Assembly (NCBI GenBank): GCA_965215385.1
Contig: OZ244059.1
Coordinates: 2,852,001-2,916,000, forward strand
Length of the DNA stretch: 64,000 nucleotides
Source: JAPORY01 sp965215385
Lineage (GTDB): Bacteria > Pseudomonadota > Alphaproteobacteria > Rhodobacterales > Rhodobacteraceae
Direction of reading: 5' to 3'
In this document: in pieces, positions 7,604-16,298 of the stretch
Position numbering within the stretch: position 1 is the stretch's first letter
Layout: each line of letters opens with the position of its first letter
Position numbers and translations under genes: made by a program
Notes under the pieces: model-generated
Seen by the model: only the letters and a program-made list of their open reading frames with translations
Told to the model about the DNA's origin: nothing
The model's database searches: none

Positions 7604-8563
7604 TTAAATCGTAACAACAATCTTGCCAATTGATCGGCGCTCGCGAAGGCGATCGTAGCCATCATTGGCGTCCGAAAACGAGACGGAGTGGCCAATATGA
7701 GGTTTTATTTTACCCTCTGCATACCATTGCGAGAGTGTTTCTAAGCTATCTTTGATAATTTCGGGTCTAAACTTGAGATACCCACCCCAGTAAAACCCCA
7801 TCACGTCGACATTCTTCACGAGGAGGTGATTCGCCATAATTTTGGGGACATTGCCGCTAGCAAAACCAATCACAATAATTCGAGCTTCGGGGCGACAGGC
7901 GCGCAGCGCGGCGTCAAAAAAAGTGCCACCGATTGGATCATAGACCAGATCTGCGCCCCCAACTTTCCTGATCTCGTCCCGAAGGTTCTCGTGACTCGCC
8001 TCAATCAAGATTTTCGCTCCCGCCGTTTGAGCGATGGCGAGTTTTTCCTCACCACGAGCCACCGCGATGACGTTGGCACCGACGGCTGCCCCAATTTCGA
8101 CGGCCGCCAATCCGACGCCGCCGGCGGCGCCAAAAACCACGAGGTTATCACCAGCTCTAAGCTGTCCACGGTGAATAAGTGCGACGTGGCTGGTTCCATA
8201 GGCAATTTGGAAGACAGCGGCATGCTCGTAACTCATAGAAGCTGGGATCTTGGTCACGCGTTGCAGGTCGCAGACCGCTTGATCTGCCAGTCCGCCATGG
8301 CCCAAAAAAGCCGCAACCCGATCGCCGACCACAAATTCCGTCACTGCGTCGCCGACAGCATCGATGTCACCAGAAACTTCCATACCGAGTGTGAACGGCG
8401 GTTTCGGCGTATCTTGATAGGTTCCATCCTGCATCAGCAAATCGGCAAAGTTGAGTCCGCAGGCGTGCACTGAAATGCGGACTTGCGCAGACGCTGGGGT
8501 TGGTGCCGAAACTCGCTCAATTCTTGGCGACTGATTGAAGTCCACTACTCTAAGAGCACGCAT
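7604..8563 (-). CDS. NADPH:quinone oxidoreductase, zinc-free MDR family
   Basis: About 319 residues from the chosen ATG at 8563 (MRALRVVDFNQSP), preceded by AAAGG at a suitable distance; the open frame extends 27 codons further upstream without family similarity. It has the GroES-like N-terminal fold with the HACGLNFADLLMQDG motif of quinone reductases (Qor/YhdH group) and the Rossmann motif VFGAAGGVGLAAVEIGAAVG at about 137-156. The structural and catalytic zinc ligands are lacking, as in quinone reductases and unlike alcohol dehydrogenases. It likely reduces quinones or enoyl-type carbonyls with NADPH; substrate unknown. Confidence 0.85.
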   Translation of the reverse strand: MRALRVVDFNQSPRIERVSAPTPASAQVRISVHACGLNFADLLMQDGTYQDTPKPPFTLGMEVSGDIDAVGDAVTEFVVGDRVAAFLGHGGLADQAVCDLQRVTKIPASMSYEHAAVFQIAYGTSHVALIHRGQLRAGDNLVVFGAAGGVGLAAVEIGAAVGANVIAVARGEEKLAIAQTAGAKILIEASHENLRDEIRKVGGADLVYDPIGGTFFDAALRACRPEARIIVIGFASGNVPKIMANHLLVKNVDVMGFYWGGYLKFRPEIIKDSLETLSQWYAEGKIKPHIGHSVSFSDANDGYDRLRERRSIGKIVVTI

Positions 8564-8846
8564 CGTAACTGACCTTTCTAATGACCCTACCGCTACGAAC
8601 TTTCGCAACGTGAGAAGTGCTTCATTGCACGCGCAAGCGATCATTGCGATTGCCTGAGTATTATGCCGATTTGCGTTCCGAGTTCAAATCCGGCGAGAGA
8701 GGGCTTCAAAGGAAAAATACAGTTACGACGCTAGGTCTTCTGTATTCGCCACTACGCTCGACGGCACAACGCTCGCGTCAGAACGAAGCCGCGCCGAACG
8801 CGAGCGTAGCTTGAAGATTTGTAAAATGACTGGCATGTAACGGCGC

Positions 8847-9644
8847 ATGGCTACCAACTCACCTACCGATATCGAAGTTGCTCACAAGATGGCTGATGCC
8901 GCGGGCGCGGTCATCATGCCACACTTTCGCGTTGAAATCGTGTTTGAGAACAAAGATATAGCGGGTTTTGATCCGGTTTCAGAAGCTGATCGGCTCGCTG
9001 AGCGCACGATGCGGGAGATTGTTGCGCAGTTTCGACCTTTCGATGGTTTTCGCGGTGAGGAGTTCGCCGACACGGTCGGGTCGTCTGGGTGCGCCTGGGT
9101 AGTTGATCCGATTGACGGCACAAGAGGGTTTATGTGCGGTACGCCCACTTGGGGAACGCTGATAGCACTGAGATCAGCACCAGAACGTGTATGTCTAGGA
9201 TTAATTGATCAACCTTACATCGGTGAGCGGTTCTGGGGAACGGACGGCACCGCCTACCTTCGGAATCGTAACGGACAAGAGAGAATCACGACCAGCAGTA
9301 TACTGAGTTTATCTGAGGCGAAACTATTTTCAACTTTCCCGGAGATTGGACGTCAGCGTGATCGAAGTGGGTTTGAGGCGGTAGCCGATAGAGTTCGGCT
9401 GGTTCGCTTCGGTATGGATTGCTATGCTTATGCCTTACTTGCGGCCGGGTATATTGATTTAATTGTTGAGGCGGGGTTGCGACCCTATGACATTAATGCC
9501 CCGATTGGCCTAATTGAGGCGGCGGGCGGGATGGTAACAAACTGGTCAGGGCAAAGTGCCGTCAATGGGGGGCAGGTTGTTGCTGCCGCCACTCAGAGCC
9601 TTCATAATGCGGCGCTAGATCTGCTCAAGGATTACGCCGATTAA
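8847..9644 (+). CDS. hisN: histidinol-phosphatase, inositol monophosphatase type (HisN)
   Basis: A 265-residue member of the Mg-dependent inositol monophosphatase superfamily. Metal ligands are visible: Glu in FRGEEF (about 70), the WVVDPIDGTRGF motif (about 89-100) with its Asp pair, and the C-terminal YDINAPIGLIEAAGG where the third Asp lies. The form DPIDGTRGF-x-CG-x-PTWGTLIAL is typical of HisN, which removes phosphate from histidinol-phosphate in histidine synthesis, rather than of SuhB or CysQ. It is followed immediately by its own terminator, so it is probably monocistronic. No other his gene is in the window. Confidence 0.8.
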   Translation: MATNSPTDIEVAHKMADAAGAVIMPHFRVEIVFENKDIAGFDPVSEADRLAERTMREIVAQFRPFDGFRGEEFADTVGSSGCAWVVDPIDGTRGFMCGTPTWGTLIALRSAPERVCLGLIDQPYIGERFWGTDGTAYLRNRNGQERITTSSILSLSEAKLFSTFPEIGRQRDRSGFEAVADRVRLVRFGMDCYAYALLAAGYIDLIVEAGLRPYDINAPIGLIEAAGGMVTNWSGQSAVNGGQVVAAATQSLHNAALDLLKDYAD

Positions 9645-9670
9645 GAGTGGCCTCACTCCAGAATTTTTTT
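9645..9670 (+). terminator. Rho-independent terminator of hisN
   Basis: GAGTG-GCCT-CACTC starts right after the stop codon and is followed, five bases on, by seven T. Confidence 0.75.
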
Positions 9671-9838
9671 CAACCAAGCCTCGTTCGGCGTCATTGAATG
9701 ATTAGGCTCTATGCCACCGCCTATCAACGATGGCTCTAATCATGCAACTTGCTGGCTTTTGCAATCGGCATAATTCTTGGCTTGGAAGCCGCAGCAGAGC
9801 ACATCCCAGTAGCCATTGCTATTTGGTTTGAGTCAGGG

Positions 9839-11146
9839 CTACCTACCGTTAGAGTCGATTGGCAAGTAGCACTCCCCAGCAATCCAGACTTGCGCGATGG
9901 CGCGATCATCGCCCATCATAATTGTTGGAAATACAGCCTCCCAAAGATTTTCGGCCCGTCTGCTGCGCTGCGCAATTGCGTCTGTTGAGGCCAAGTCAAG
10001 CGCAACTAAGTCAGCCTCGAAACCGGCTTGAATATTGCCGATCTTAGTGTCCAGCCGCATTGCCACGGCAGATCCGACAGTTGCGAGCCACAACAGTTGG
10101 ATCGGATGAATTGCGACCCCTTGCAATTGTGCAATTTCATAGGCAGCAGCCATGGTGCGCAACATTGAGAACGATGAACCCCCGCCGGTGTCAGTCGCTA
10201 GACCGATTCGCAATCCAGTCTGAATCAAGTCAAACAATGGAAACAGGCCAGATCCGATAAAGGTATTCGATGTTGGGCAATGCACTACGGCGGCGTCGAG
10301 CTCTTTGAGACGATCACGTTCGCGAGCTTTAAGGTGAATGGCGTGCCCGTATAAACCATTGGGACCAAGCAATCCGTAAGCCTCATAGGTCTCAAGATAG
10401 TCACGACAGTTTGGAAACAATTCACTCACCCAAGCGACTTCATCTGGCTGCTCTGAGAGGTGAGTTTGTAAGAGGCAGTCAGGAAACTCAGCCCAAAGGG
10501 CACCAAGGGCGGAAAGCTGTTCGGGTGTTGAGGTGGGAGAAAAACGCGGCGAAATGACATAGGAACATCGATCCACGTTGTGCCAAGCCGCAAGCAGTTT
10601 CTTACTTTCATCGTAGGCGGTTTGTGCGGTATCGCTAAGATTGTGCGGAGCATTACGATCCATACAGGTCTTGCCGGCCGCAACCCGTAGATTGCGCGCC
10701 TGCGCGGCTTCGAAAAAAGCGTCAACACTCACAGGATGAATGGTGCCGAACGAGCAGACGGTTGTGGTGCCGTTGGACAAAATGAGATCAAAATAGCGCC
10801 CGGCAATGTCGCGAGCATAGGAATAATCGCTAAATCGTGCTTCTTCGGGAAAGGTATAAGAATTTAACCAATCAAGCAGTTGTTTACCCCAACTCGCGAT
10901 AATCGCTGTTTGCGGATAGTGAACATGTGAGTCGACAAATCCAGCTGTTATCAGGCAGTTTTGGTAGCGTTCGACCTGAGCCGCAGGAAATTCTCGCTGC
11001 AGATCAGCCAATGGTCCGACTGCGTGGATTCTCGTCCCCGCGAGCGCGACAGCCTCGTGGATTGTCGCCGCCGCCTCCGGCTCTCCTTGGAAGGGTGAGT
11101 GATGGTAGGATAGGACGTGACCGACGATGATCTTCGCGTTTTTCAT
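9839..11146 (-). CDS. guaD: guanine deaminase
   Basis: An amidohydrolase of about 435 residues from ATG 11146 (MKNAKIIVGHVLSY); a GTG 14 codons upstream keeps the frame but is less likely. Zinc-binding and catalytic motifs of the GuaD group are in order: GFVDSHVHYPQTAIIASWG (His-x-His), LLQTHLSEQPDE (metal His), GLYGHAIHLK, AVVHCPTSNTFIGSGLFP and LATDTGGGSSFSML (active-site Asp). It deaminates guanine to xanthine in purine salvage. The molybdopterin subunit at 31974 is xanthine-dehydrogenase-like but far away and of another subtype, so I do not link them. Confidence 0.88.
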   Translation of the reverse strand: MKNAKIIVGHVLSYHHSPFQGEPEAAATIHEAVALAGTRIHAVGPLADLQREFPAAQVERYQNCLITAGFVDSHVHYPQTAIIASWGKQLLDWLNSYTFPEEARFSDYSYARDIAGRYFDLILSNGTTTVCSFGTIHPVSVDAFFEAAQARNLRVAAGKTCMDRNAPHNLSDTAQTAYDESKKLLAAWHNVDRCSYVISPRFSPTSTPEQLSALGALWAEFPDCLLQTHLSEQPDEVAWVSELFPNCRDYLETYEAYGLLGPNGLYGHAIHLKARERDRLKELDAAVVHCPTSNTFIGSGLFPLFDLIQTGLRIGLATDTGGGSSFSMLRTMAAAYEIAQLQGVAIHPIQLLWLATVGSAVAMRLDTKIGNIQAGFEADLVALDLASTDAIAQRSRRAENLWEAVFPTIMMGDDRAIAQVWIAGECYLPIDSNGR

Positions 11147-11293
11147 GGGATCAATTTTCGCTACAGCTTTCGGGGTCACGAGCAGCACTGTGCAGTAATC
11201 GCGCCATTACGTAATTAAACTCTTTGTCGTGGTTGGAACTTACAGCATTTTTATCATTAATACTATCGACGAAAATACAGGTACGAGAGTTAG

Positions 11294-12694
11294 ATGCCGA
11301 CAACAAAAACCACCGAAACGATGCCGTTGGGCAGTCTTAGCGCCGACGAGAATGATTATCGACTAAATCAGCAGCGAGTCGACGAAGTACTCGCAGCGGT
11401 GAACGCCAATGATCAAGAAGGAGTGACGCGATCATTAGAGGCTCTTCATCCAGCTGATATTGCCGACCTGCTCGAGCAAATTAATGCGGCAGAGCGATTG
11501 CAGTTGGTGCGTCTGTACGGGCGCGAGTTCGATGGTGAAATTTTATCGGAATTAGAGGAGGGCCTGCGTGGTGAGGTCATCAGTATTCTCAAACCCGATG
11601 TCTTGGCTGAGGCGGTTCGCGATTTAGAAAGTGATGATGTCGTTGACCTAGTCGAAGATCTCGGTCCGTCACAACAGGCAGCGATCCTTGAAGTTCTCGA
11701 AGATGTGGAGCGGAAAGCTGTCACCCGCGCCTTGGCTTATCCAGAGAATTCTGCGGCTCGCATGATGCAATGCGAAGTCGTTATGGCACCGGAGCATTGG
11801 ACTGTGGGGCAAGCAATTGATTTCTTGCGCGAGTCAGATGACTTGCCAGACCAGTTTTATCATCTAGTGCTCGTGGATCCCAAGACCCACCCAATTGGTC
11901 AGGTGAGTTTGGGTCGACTGATGCGATCAAAGCGAGAGGTTGAGCTGCGTCGTCTGCTCGAAGAGGTCTTTGAGGTCTTTTCAGTAACTCAGTCGGAAAG
12001 TGACGTAGCTTATGCCTTCAACCAGTACCATTTGATTTCAGCCCCGGTCATTGATTCAGCCGGCCGACTTGCGGGAGTGATTACGATTGATGATGCTATG
12101 GCGGCACTTGATAATGAACACGAGGAAGACATCCTGCGGCTGGCGGGAGTCGGTGAGGAGAGCCTTTCCGACCGTATCATTGATACGGCAATCCGTCGTT
12201 GTCCATGGTTGTTTATAAATTTACTGACGGCCATCATTGCCTCCCTCGTTATCGCCCAATTTGAGACAGAAATAGCGGCAATTGTGGCGCTCGCAATTTT
12301 GATGCCGATTGTGGCTTCGATGGGCGGAAATGCTGGAACGCAATCGCTCACTGTTGCAGTACGGGCGATTGCCACCCGCGATCTAACGCGATCTAATGTA
12401 TGGCGGGTGATTGGTCGGGAAGGAATTGTCGGGCTCATAAATGGGTTCGTATTTGCCATTGTTATGGGTATGATTTGTTGGCTTTGGTTCGATTGGTTGC
12501 TGCTCGGAGTCGTCTTGGCTGCGGCAATGGTCGTCAATTTGTTGATCGCTGGCCTCTCGGGAGCAATTATCCCAATAATACTGCAGCAGCGCGGGATTGA
12601 TCCAGCTCTGGCTTCGGGGACCTTGGTTACGACGGTAACGGATGTGGTCGGCTTTTTTGCCTTTTTGGGATTGGCCTCAATCGTTTTGCTATGA
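11294..12694 (+). CDS. mgtE: magnesium transporter MgtE
   Basis: A 466-residue MgtE channel. Order: N-terminal superhelical domain (HPADIADLLEQINAAERLQL, about 50-70), a CBS pair (about 155-275; ends SAPVIDSAGRLAGVITIDDA), the plug helix, and five membrane helices from about 300 with the pore signature PIVASMGGNAGTQSLTVAVR. The cytosolic domains sense intracellular Mg and close the pore. The stop codon overlaps the start of the next gene (ATGA), so the two are translationally coupled. Confidence 0.92.
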   Translation: MPTTKTTETMPLGSLSADENDYRLNQQRVDEVLAAVNANDQEGVTRSLEALHPADIADLLEQINAAERLQLVRLYGREFDGEILSELEEGLRGEVISILKPDVLAEAVRDLESDDVVDLVEDLGPSQQAAILEVLEDVERKAVTRALAYPENSAARMMQCEVVMAPEHWTVGQAIDFLRESDDLPDQFYHLVLVDPKTHPIGQVSLGRLMRSKREVELRRLLEEVFEVFSVTQSESDVAYAFNQYHLISAPVIDSAGRLAGVITIDDAMAALDNEHEEDILRLAGVGEESLSDRIIDTAIRRCPWLFINLLTAIIASLVIAQFETEIAAIVALAILMPIVASMGGNAGTQSLTVAVRAIATRDLTRSNVWRVIGREGIVGLINGFVFAIVMGMICWLWFDWLLLGVVLAAAMVVNLLIAGLSGAIIPIILQQRGIDPALASGTLVTTVTDVVGFFAFLGLASIVLL

Positions 12695-13266
12695 GCGACA
12701 TCGCCGCCGAGAAAGCATTGCTTCGCAAAGTCGCCGTATCGCGACGAGAGTGTGCACATGCGGCCAGCGGTGAGCCGTGCACCGAGGTCCTATCACAATT
12801 TCTTGCCGATTATCGGGGAATGCCGCTGGCGGGTTACATGCCAGTGCGCACAGAAATTAATCCAATTCCGGCGCTGACGGTTGCCGCCGAGTATGGCGTC
12901 GTGGGGTTACCGGTTGTTCAGGGGCAGGAGGGGACTTTGAAGTTCTCGCGCTGGCAGCCAGGGCAACCGCTGCGAAACGGGAAATTTAGCATCGCTGTTC
13001 CCGCGGTTGATGATTTTTTTTTGCCAAAACTCTTGATTGTACCGTTATTGGCATTTGACTCGAGAGGAGTTCGGCTTGGCTACGGTGGTGGCTATTATGA
13101 TCGGACGCTCGCAGATTTAAGCAAGAGCAGAACGGTATTGGCGATTGGGTTTGCCTATTCCGCCCAAAGAGTAGAAAAGTTACCCGCTGAAGCAACCGAT
13201 TATCGACTCGACATCGTTGTAACCGAACACGATGTCTTTGACTTCGTATCGAAGTTATCGACTTGA
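12691..13266 (+). CDS. 5-formyltetrahydrofolate cyclo-ligase
   Basis: 191 residues. It converts 5-formyl-THF to 5,10-methenyl-THF with ATP. The nucleotide-binding/catalytic C-terminal motif VPLLAFDSRGVRLGYGGGYY-DRTL is complete, as is the N-terminal basic helix (AVSRRE). It overlaps mgtE by 4 bp and precedes the YmdB-type phosphodiesterase gene; pairing of this ligase with a YmdB-type gene is common in alphaproteobacteria. Confidence 0.88.
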   Translation: MSDIAAEKALLRKVAVSRRECAHAASGEPCTEVLSQFLADYRGMPLAGYMPVRTEINPIPALTVAAEYGVVGLPVVQGQEGTLKFSRWQPGQPLRNGKFSIAVPAVDDFFLPKLLIVPLLAFDSRGVRLGYGGGYYDRTLADLSKSRTVLAIGFAYSAQRVEKLPAEATDYRLDIVVTEHDVFDFVSKLST

Positions 13267-13373
13267 TGCGGAAGGCAATCCAGCGTCGGATGATTTTCAT
13301 GGCGTTGTGATGATTAATTGGTGCACTTTGCTGATCAGAAAGGGTCGTAAAGCGCGATTGAAGGCGCAGGAAA

Positions 13374-13430
13374 GTCTCGCGATAACTTGCGCTCATGGGC
13401 GCGAGTTTAGCTTGCAAGTTGGGTCGAGAC
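13374..13430 (+). promoter_or_regulatory. two-tier stem-loop upstream of the YmdB-type gene
   Basis: GTCTCG (13374-13379) pairs with CGAGAC (13425-13430). Inside it, after a 4x4 internal loop, AACTTGC (13384-13390) pairs with GCAAGTT (13414-13420). The structure ends 30 bp before the next start codon and could be part of a leader or of a small RNA in the 193-bp gap. Function is not known. Confidence 0.4.
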
Positions 13431-13459
13431 TTACCAGTCAGATTTGAGGGGTTACGGCG

Positions 13460-14272
13460 GTGCGCATATTATTTTTTGGGGATGTTATGGGCCGTACGGG
13501 ACGTACAGCTTTGGTTAGGCGTTTGCCGATACTCAAGCAAGAATCGAAGGCCGATTTCGTTGTCGTCAATGCCGAGAATGCAACTAACGGGCTCGGTTTA
13601 TCTTCGCACCATGCCAAAGATTTATTGGATGCAGGGGTTGATTGTATCACGCTTGGAGATCATGCCTTCGACCAAAAAACGATGGCCCAATACATTGAGG
13701 ACGAACCGCGTATTATTCGACCGATTAACTACGCTCGGAATGCACCGGGGAGAGGGCACCACGTATATACAACGTCTGATGGCGTCAAAATCTTAGTTGC
13801 GCAGGTTTTGGGGCAGATATTCATGCGAAAACCGTTCGACAACCCTTTCTGGGCTTTAGAGCCAGCGTTGGGCGCGAGCCCGCTCGGTGGTTTGGTACAA
13901 GCCGCTATCATTGATGTGCATTGTGAGGCAACAAGTGAGAAAGCGGCGATGGGTCGCTATTGTGACGGCCGGGTATCGCTAGTCGCTGGGACACATACAC
14001 ATGTACCAACGGCAGACGCACGCATTCTATCGAAAGGAACCGCGTTTATTTCGGATGTTGGCATGTGTGGTGATTACAATTCCATTATCGGAATTGAAGC
14101 CGAGGAGCCGATGCAGCGGTTTGTGATGGGGATGGCGAAGAAGCGGTTTACGCCGGCGAAAGGTGAGGCGACTTTATCGGCAGTTATCGTGGAAGTTGAT
14201 CATCGAACCGGCTTGGCCTGTTCGATCAAACATCGCAAAATTGGCGGCATTCTGGACAATCTTGAAGCGTAA
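13460..14272 (+). CDS. YmdB-family metallophosphoesterase (TIGR00282)
   Basis: 270 residues from a GTG start with GAGGGG upstream. Metal-binding motifs of the YmdB calcineurin-like family are present: RILFFGDVMGRTGR, VVNAENATNGLGL, ITLGDHAFD and VAGTHTHVPTADARIL. The Bacillus YmdB is a 2',3'-cyclic-nucleotide phosphodiesterase affecting biofilm and motility; the role in proteobacteria is unsettled. The C-terminal part (RTGLACSIKH) matches the family end. Confidence 0.88.
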   Translation: MRILFFGDVMGRTGRTALVRRLPILKQESKADFVVVNAENATNGLGLSSHHAKDLLDAGVDCITLGDHAFDQKTMAQYIEDEPRIIRPINYARNAPGRGHHVYTTSDGVKILVAQVLGQIFMRKPFDNPFWALEPALGASPLGGLVQAAIIDVHCEATSEKAAMGRYCDGRVSLVAGTHTHVPTADARILSKGTAFISDVGMCGDYNSIIGIEAEEPMQRFVMGMAKKRFTPAKGEATLSAVIVEVDHRTGLACSIKHRKIGGILDNLEA

Positions 14273-14381
14273 ATCTTGATCGCTGGCTTGATAGGCATTT
14301 CGCCGAGCTTCTGCGGGCTCGTGGTTCGTTCTTGGTGCTGCTCTGATCTCGTTCTGATCTGCGTGGTTACCGTGTACGATC

Positions 14382-15854
14382 TCAGGGTGGCGTTGACGGC
14401 GGCAACGTCCCATGCCGTAGCGTTTCGAGGTTGATGTCCGCATACCAGAGGGAAACATTTTCGGCGGTCCCCATTTGCCTCATCTTCTCGAGTGCCCATG
14501 ACCGCGCCGCCGTGTAGGATGGGCAATCCCCTGCTTTCGCAATTGGCGTTGTTCCATAATACAGTTTAAACGGCCGATACGGCGGGAGCGTACTGGTGGG
14601 ATCCATAATCCCTTCCTTGATGAGATAGGTGCGGAACGAGGGAATCGGGCTAAAGAAGCGATCTGGCTCAAACTCTTGGATCGCTCCTTGGTGAATCATC
14701 TCCGCCGCGAGCCGCCGCGGAAAAGACTGCATGTCCTGCAGATCCTCGGGGAGATCGTCAAGCATGTCTGGTGTCACTGCACGACGAATCCTATTGGTGA
14801 GAGTCTTGAAGCTACCCCCTATTTTCATGTCCAGCATCACCTCACCGACGAGCGGCTTCAAGGCCCGCAAAACGGCACTCTGCTGGGGTTGATAATAGGA
14901 CACGCGTCCTTGCGCTGATACCGTGTGGACGTGGTCCCAGTTGATATCGCTGACCTTGCCCTTGGTCCGCAGGACTCCCTTAACAAGGGCCTTGAAGGTA
15001 AAGTGGAGATGCCGTGGCCAGCCTTCTGTTGGTTTGGCCAAATCGTGAAGGAAAGTTTCGCACCCATCAATATCGACTGCGAACTTCTGGCAAAACTCCT
15101 CCATGAGTTCCGTGCATTCGGTTCGACTCAGGCAATGGATATTTTGGGTTGTGAGCCCCCGAGTCAGCCCGAGGCAAATGGCGGTGTCTTTGGTGTCAGA
15201 TAGTCCGGCCAAAACTAGCGTCAGTGGCAATCCACAGGATGCATCATGGATTGATTGCAGAAATTGGGCGTGAGGGGTCGTGTCATCCCCTGCGAGTCTC
15301 TGCGACTCATCTACCGCAACAATGACTGGTGATGCCCATTGCTGGCGGGGAAATTCCTCTGCGAGTTGATCAAGCGTCGGCAGAACCGCGGCATCGCCCT
15401 GACCCCAGCCCAGTTCAGCACTGATTTCTCCGAGGGAATTTGCTGAGAGATGGAACCCTATTCGCGCCAAGATTTCCTGCCACTTTGGTGACGACAGTTG
15501 CCCGGCCCCGCGAATGAGTTTTAGGACCTGTGGCAAGCTCCCGGCGACGCTCTGGCTTGAGACGATCACAACGCGCGGGGCTGCTTCGCTTCCCCAGCGA
15601 TGACAGTCCTCTTACAATTTTGCGAGCAGGGAACTTTTCCCGGTACCCGGCGCACCTTGAACGATTTGCGTAGTTTTCGGGATTCCCTGCAAATGGACCT
15701 TGGGCTTTGTGCGACGTGGATTTTCAATAACCCAGCGCATGCTTTCACCACAATCTCGGAGGGTTGTTAGAATGTCCTCTCGGCCTTTGAACACGGGAGG
15801 TTTTTCTCCCTTCGACTATCGGAGGTACGCTTCAAGGCCGCTGCGATCCATCAT
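14382..15854 (-). pseudogene. AAA-type ATPase gene with two in-frame stop codons
   Basis: A single frame runs from ATG ATG at 15854/15851 to 14382 but is cut by TAG at 15816-15818 and TAA at 15612-15614. Pieces in order: MMDRSGLEAYLR, stop, SKGEKPPVFKGREDILTTL...QGAPGTGKSSLLAKL (Walker A), stop, then 395 residues with VIVAVDESQRL (Walker B) and LPLTLVLAGLSDTKD (sensor-like), ending in a winged-helix-like region (RRLAAEMIHQGAIQE). The second stop falls right after the P-loop helix, so the product is inactive unless read through. A paralogue, decayed in other ways, is at 20120. No target pathway recognised. Confidence 0.75.
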
Positions 15855-16298
15855 GTCTGAATTCTTTGCGTATAGCTGAATTGCTTGAATCGTCGAACGC
15901 GTTGCTTGTTAAAGCCCGTCAAAAATAGGCACGATGGACGCCCTCTTGTCAAGTTCACGGCTCTCGCATGAACGCGGAGCGACTGTGGATGTGGGCAGAA
16001 TATCATAATGACCTAAACCGCCAAAAGTTCCGCAAGTGCAAAGATGATGTACAATTTTTGTGCGAGCACACTTTGGTGATGTCGCAGTCTCATTCGGGAC
16101 TGTCCTAGTTTTGTCACAAAGACAAACGCGGCCATTCTTATCATTGTTGCAGAACCTCGGATGCTCTGCGTCCGCTGGTCTGGTGATCCCAAAACTAGCC
16201 AAGCTGTACCAATATTTTATCGTGCGTGATATTGCATTCTGCCTAAATCTCTGTAGGTGCTCTTCTGCGTCAATCATCGGTGCTGTCCAATCATTGAG
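15855..16298. other. intergenic, nothing recognised
   Basis: About 440 bp between the divergent ATPase pseudogene and the SLC13 permease. It should contain both promoters. Minus-strand open frames here have no recognisable features. Confidence 0.4.

Noticed and set aside
13267..13459. A definite 6S RNA gene
   Set aside because: The gene context is suggestive and a stem exists, but I cannot see the long irregular hairpin with an open central bubble by eye.
14382..15854. Stop-codon recoding or an alternative genetic code
   Set aside because: Intact housekeeping genes in the window do not use TAG or TAA as sense codons, and neighbouring remnants decay by frameshifts; plain nonsense mutations are simpler.
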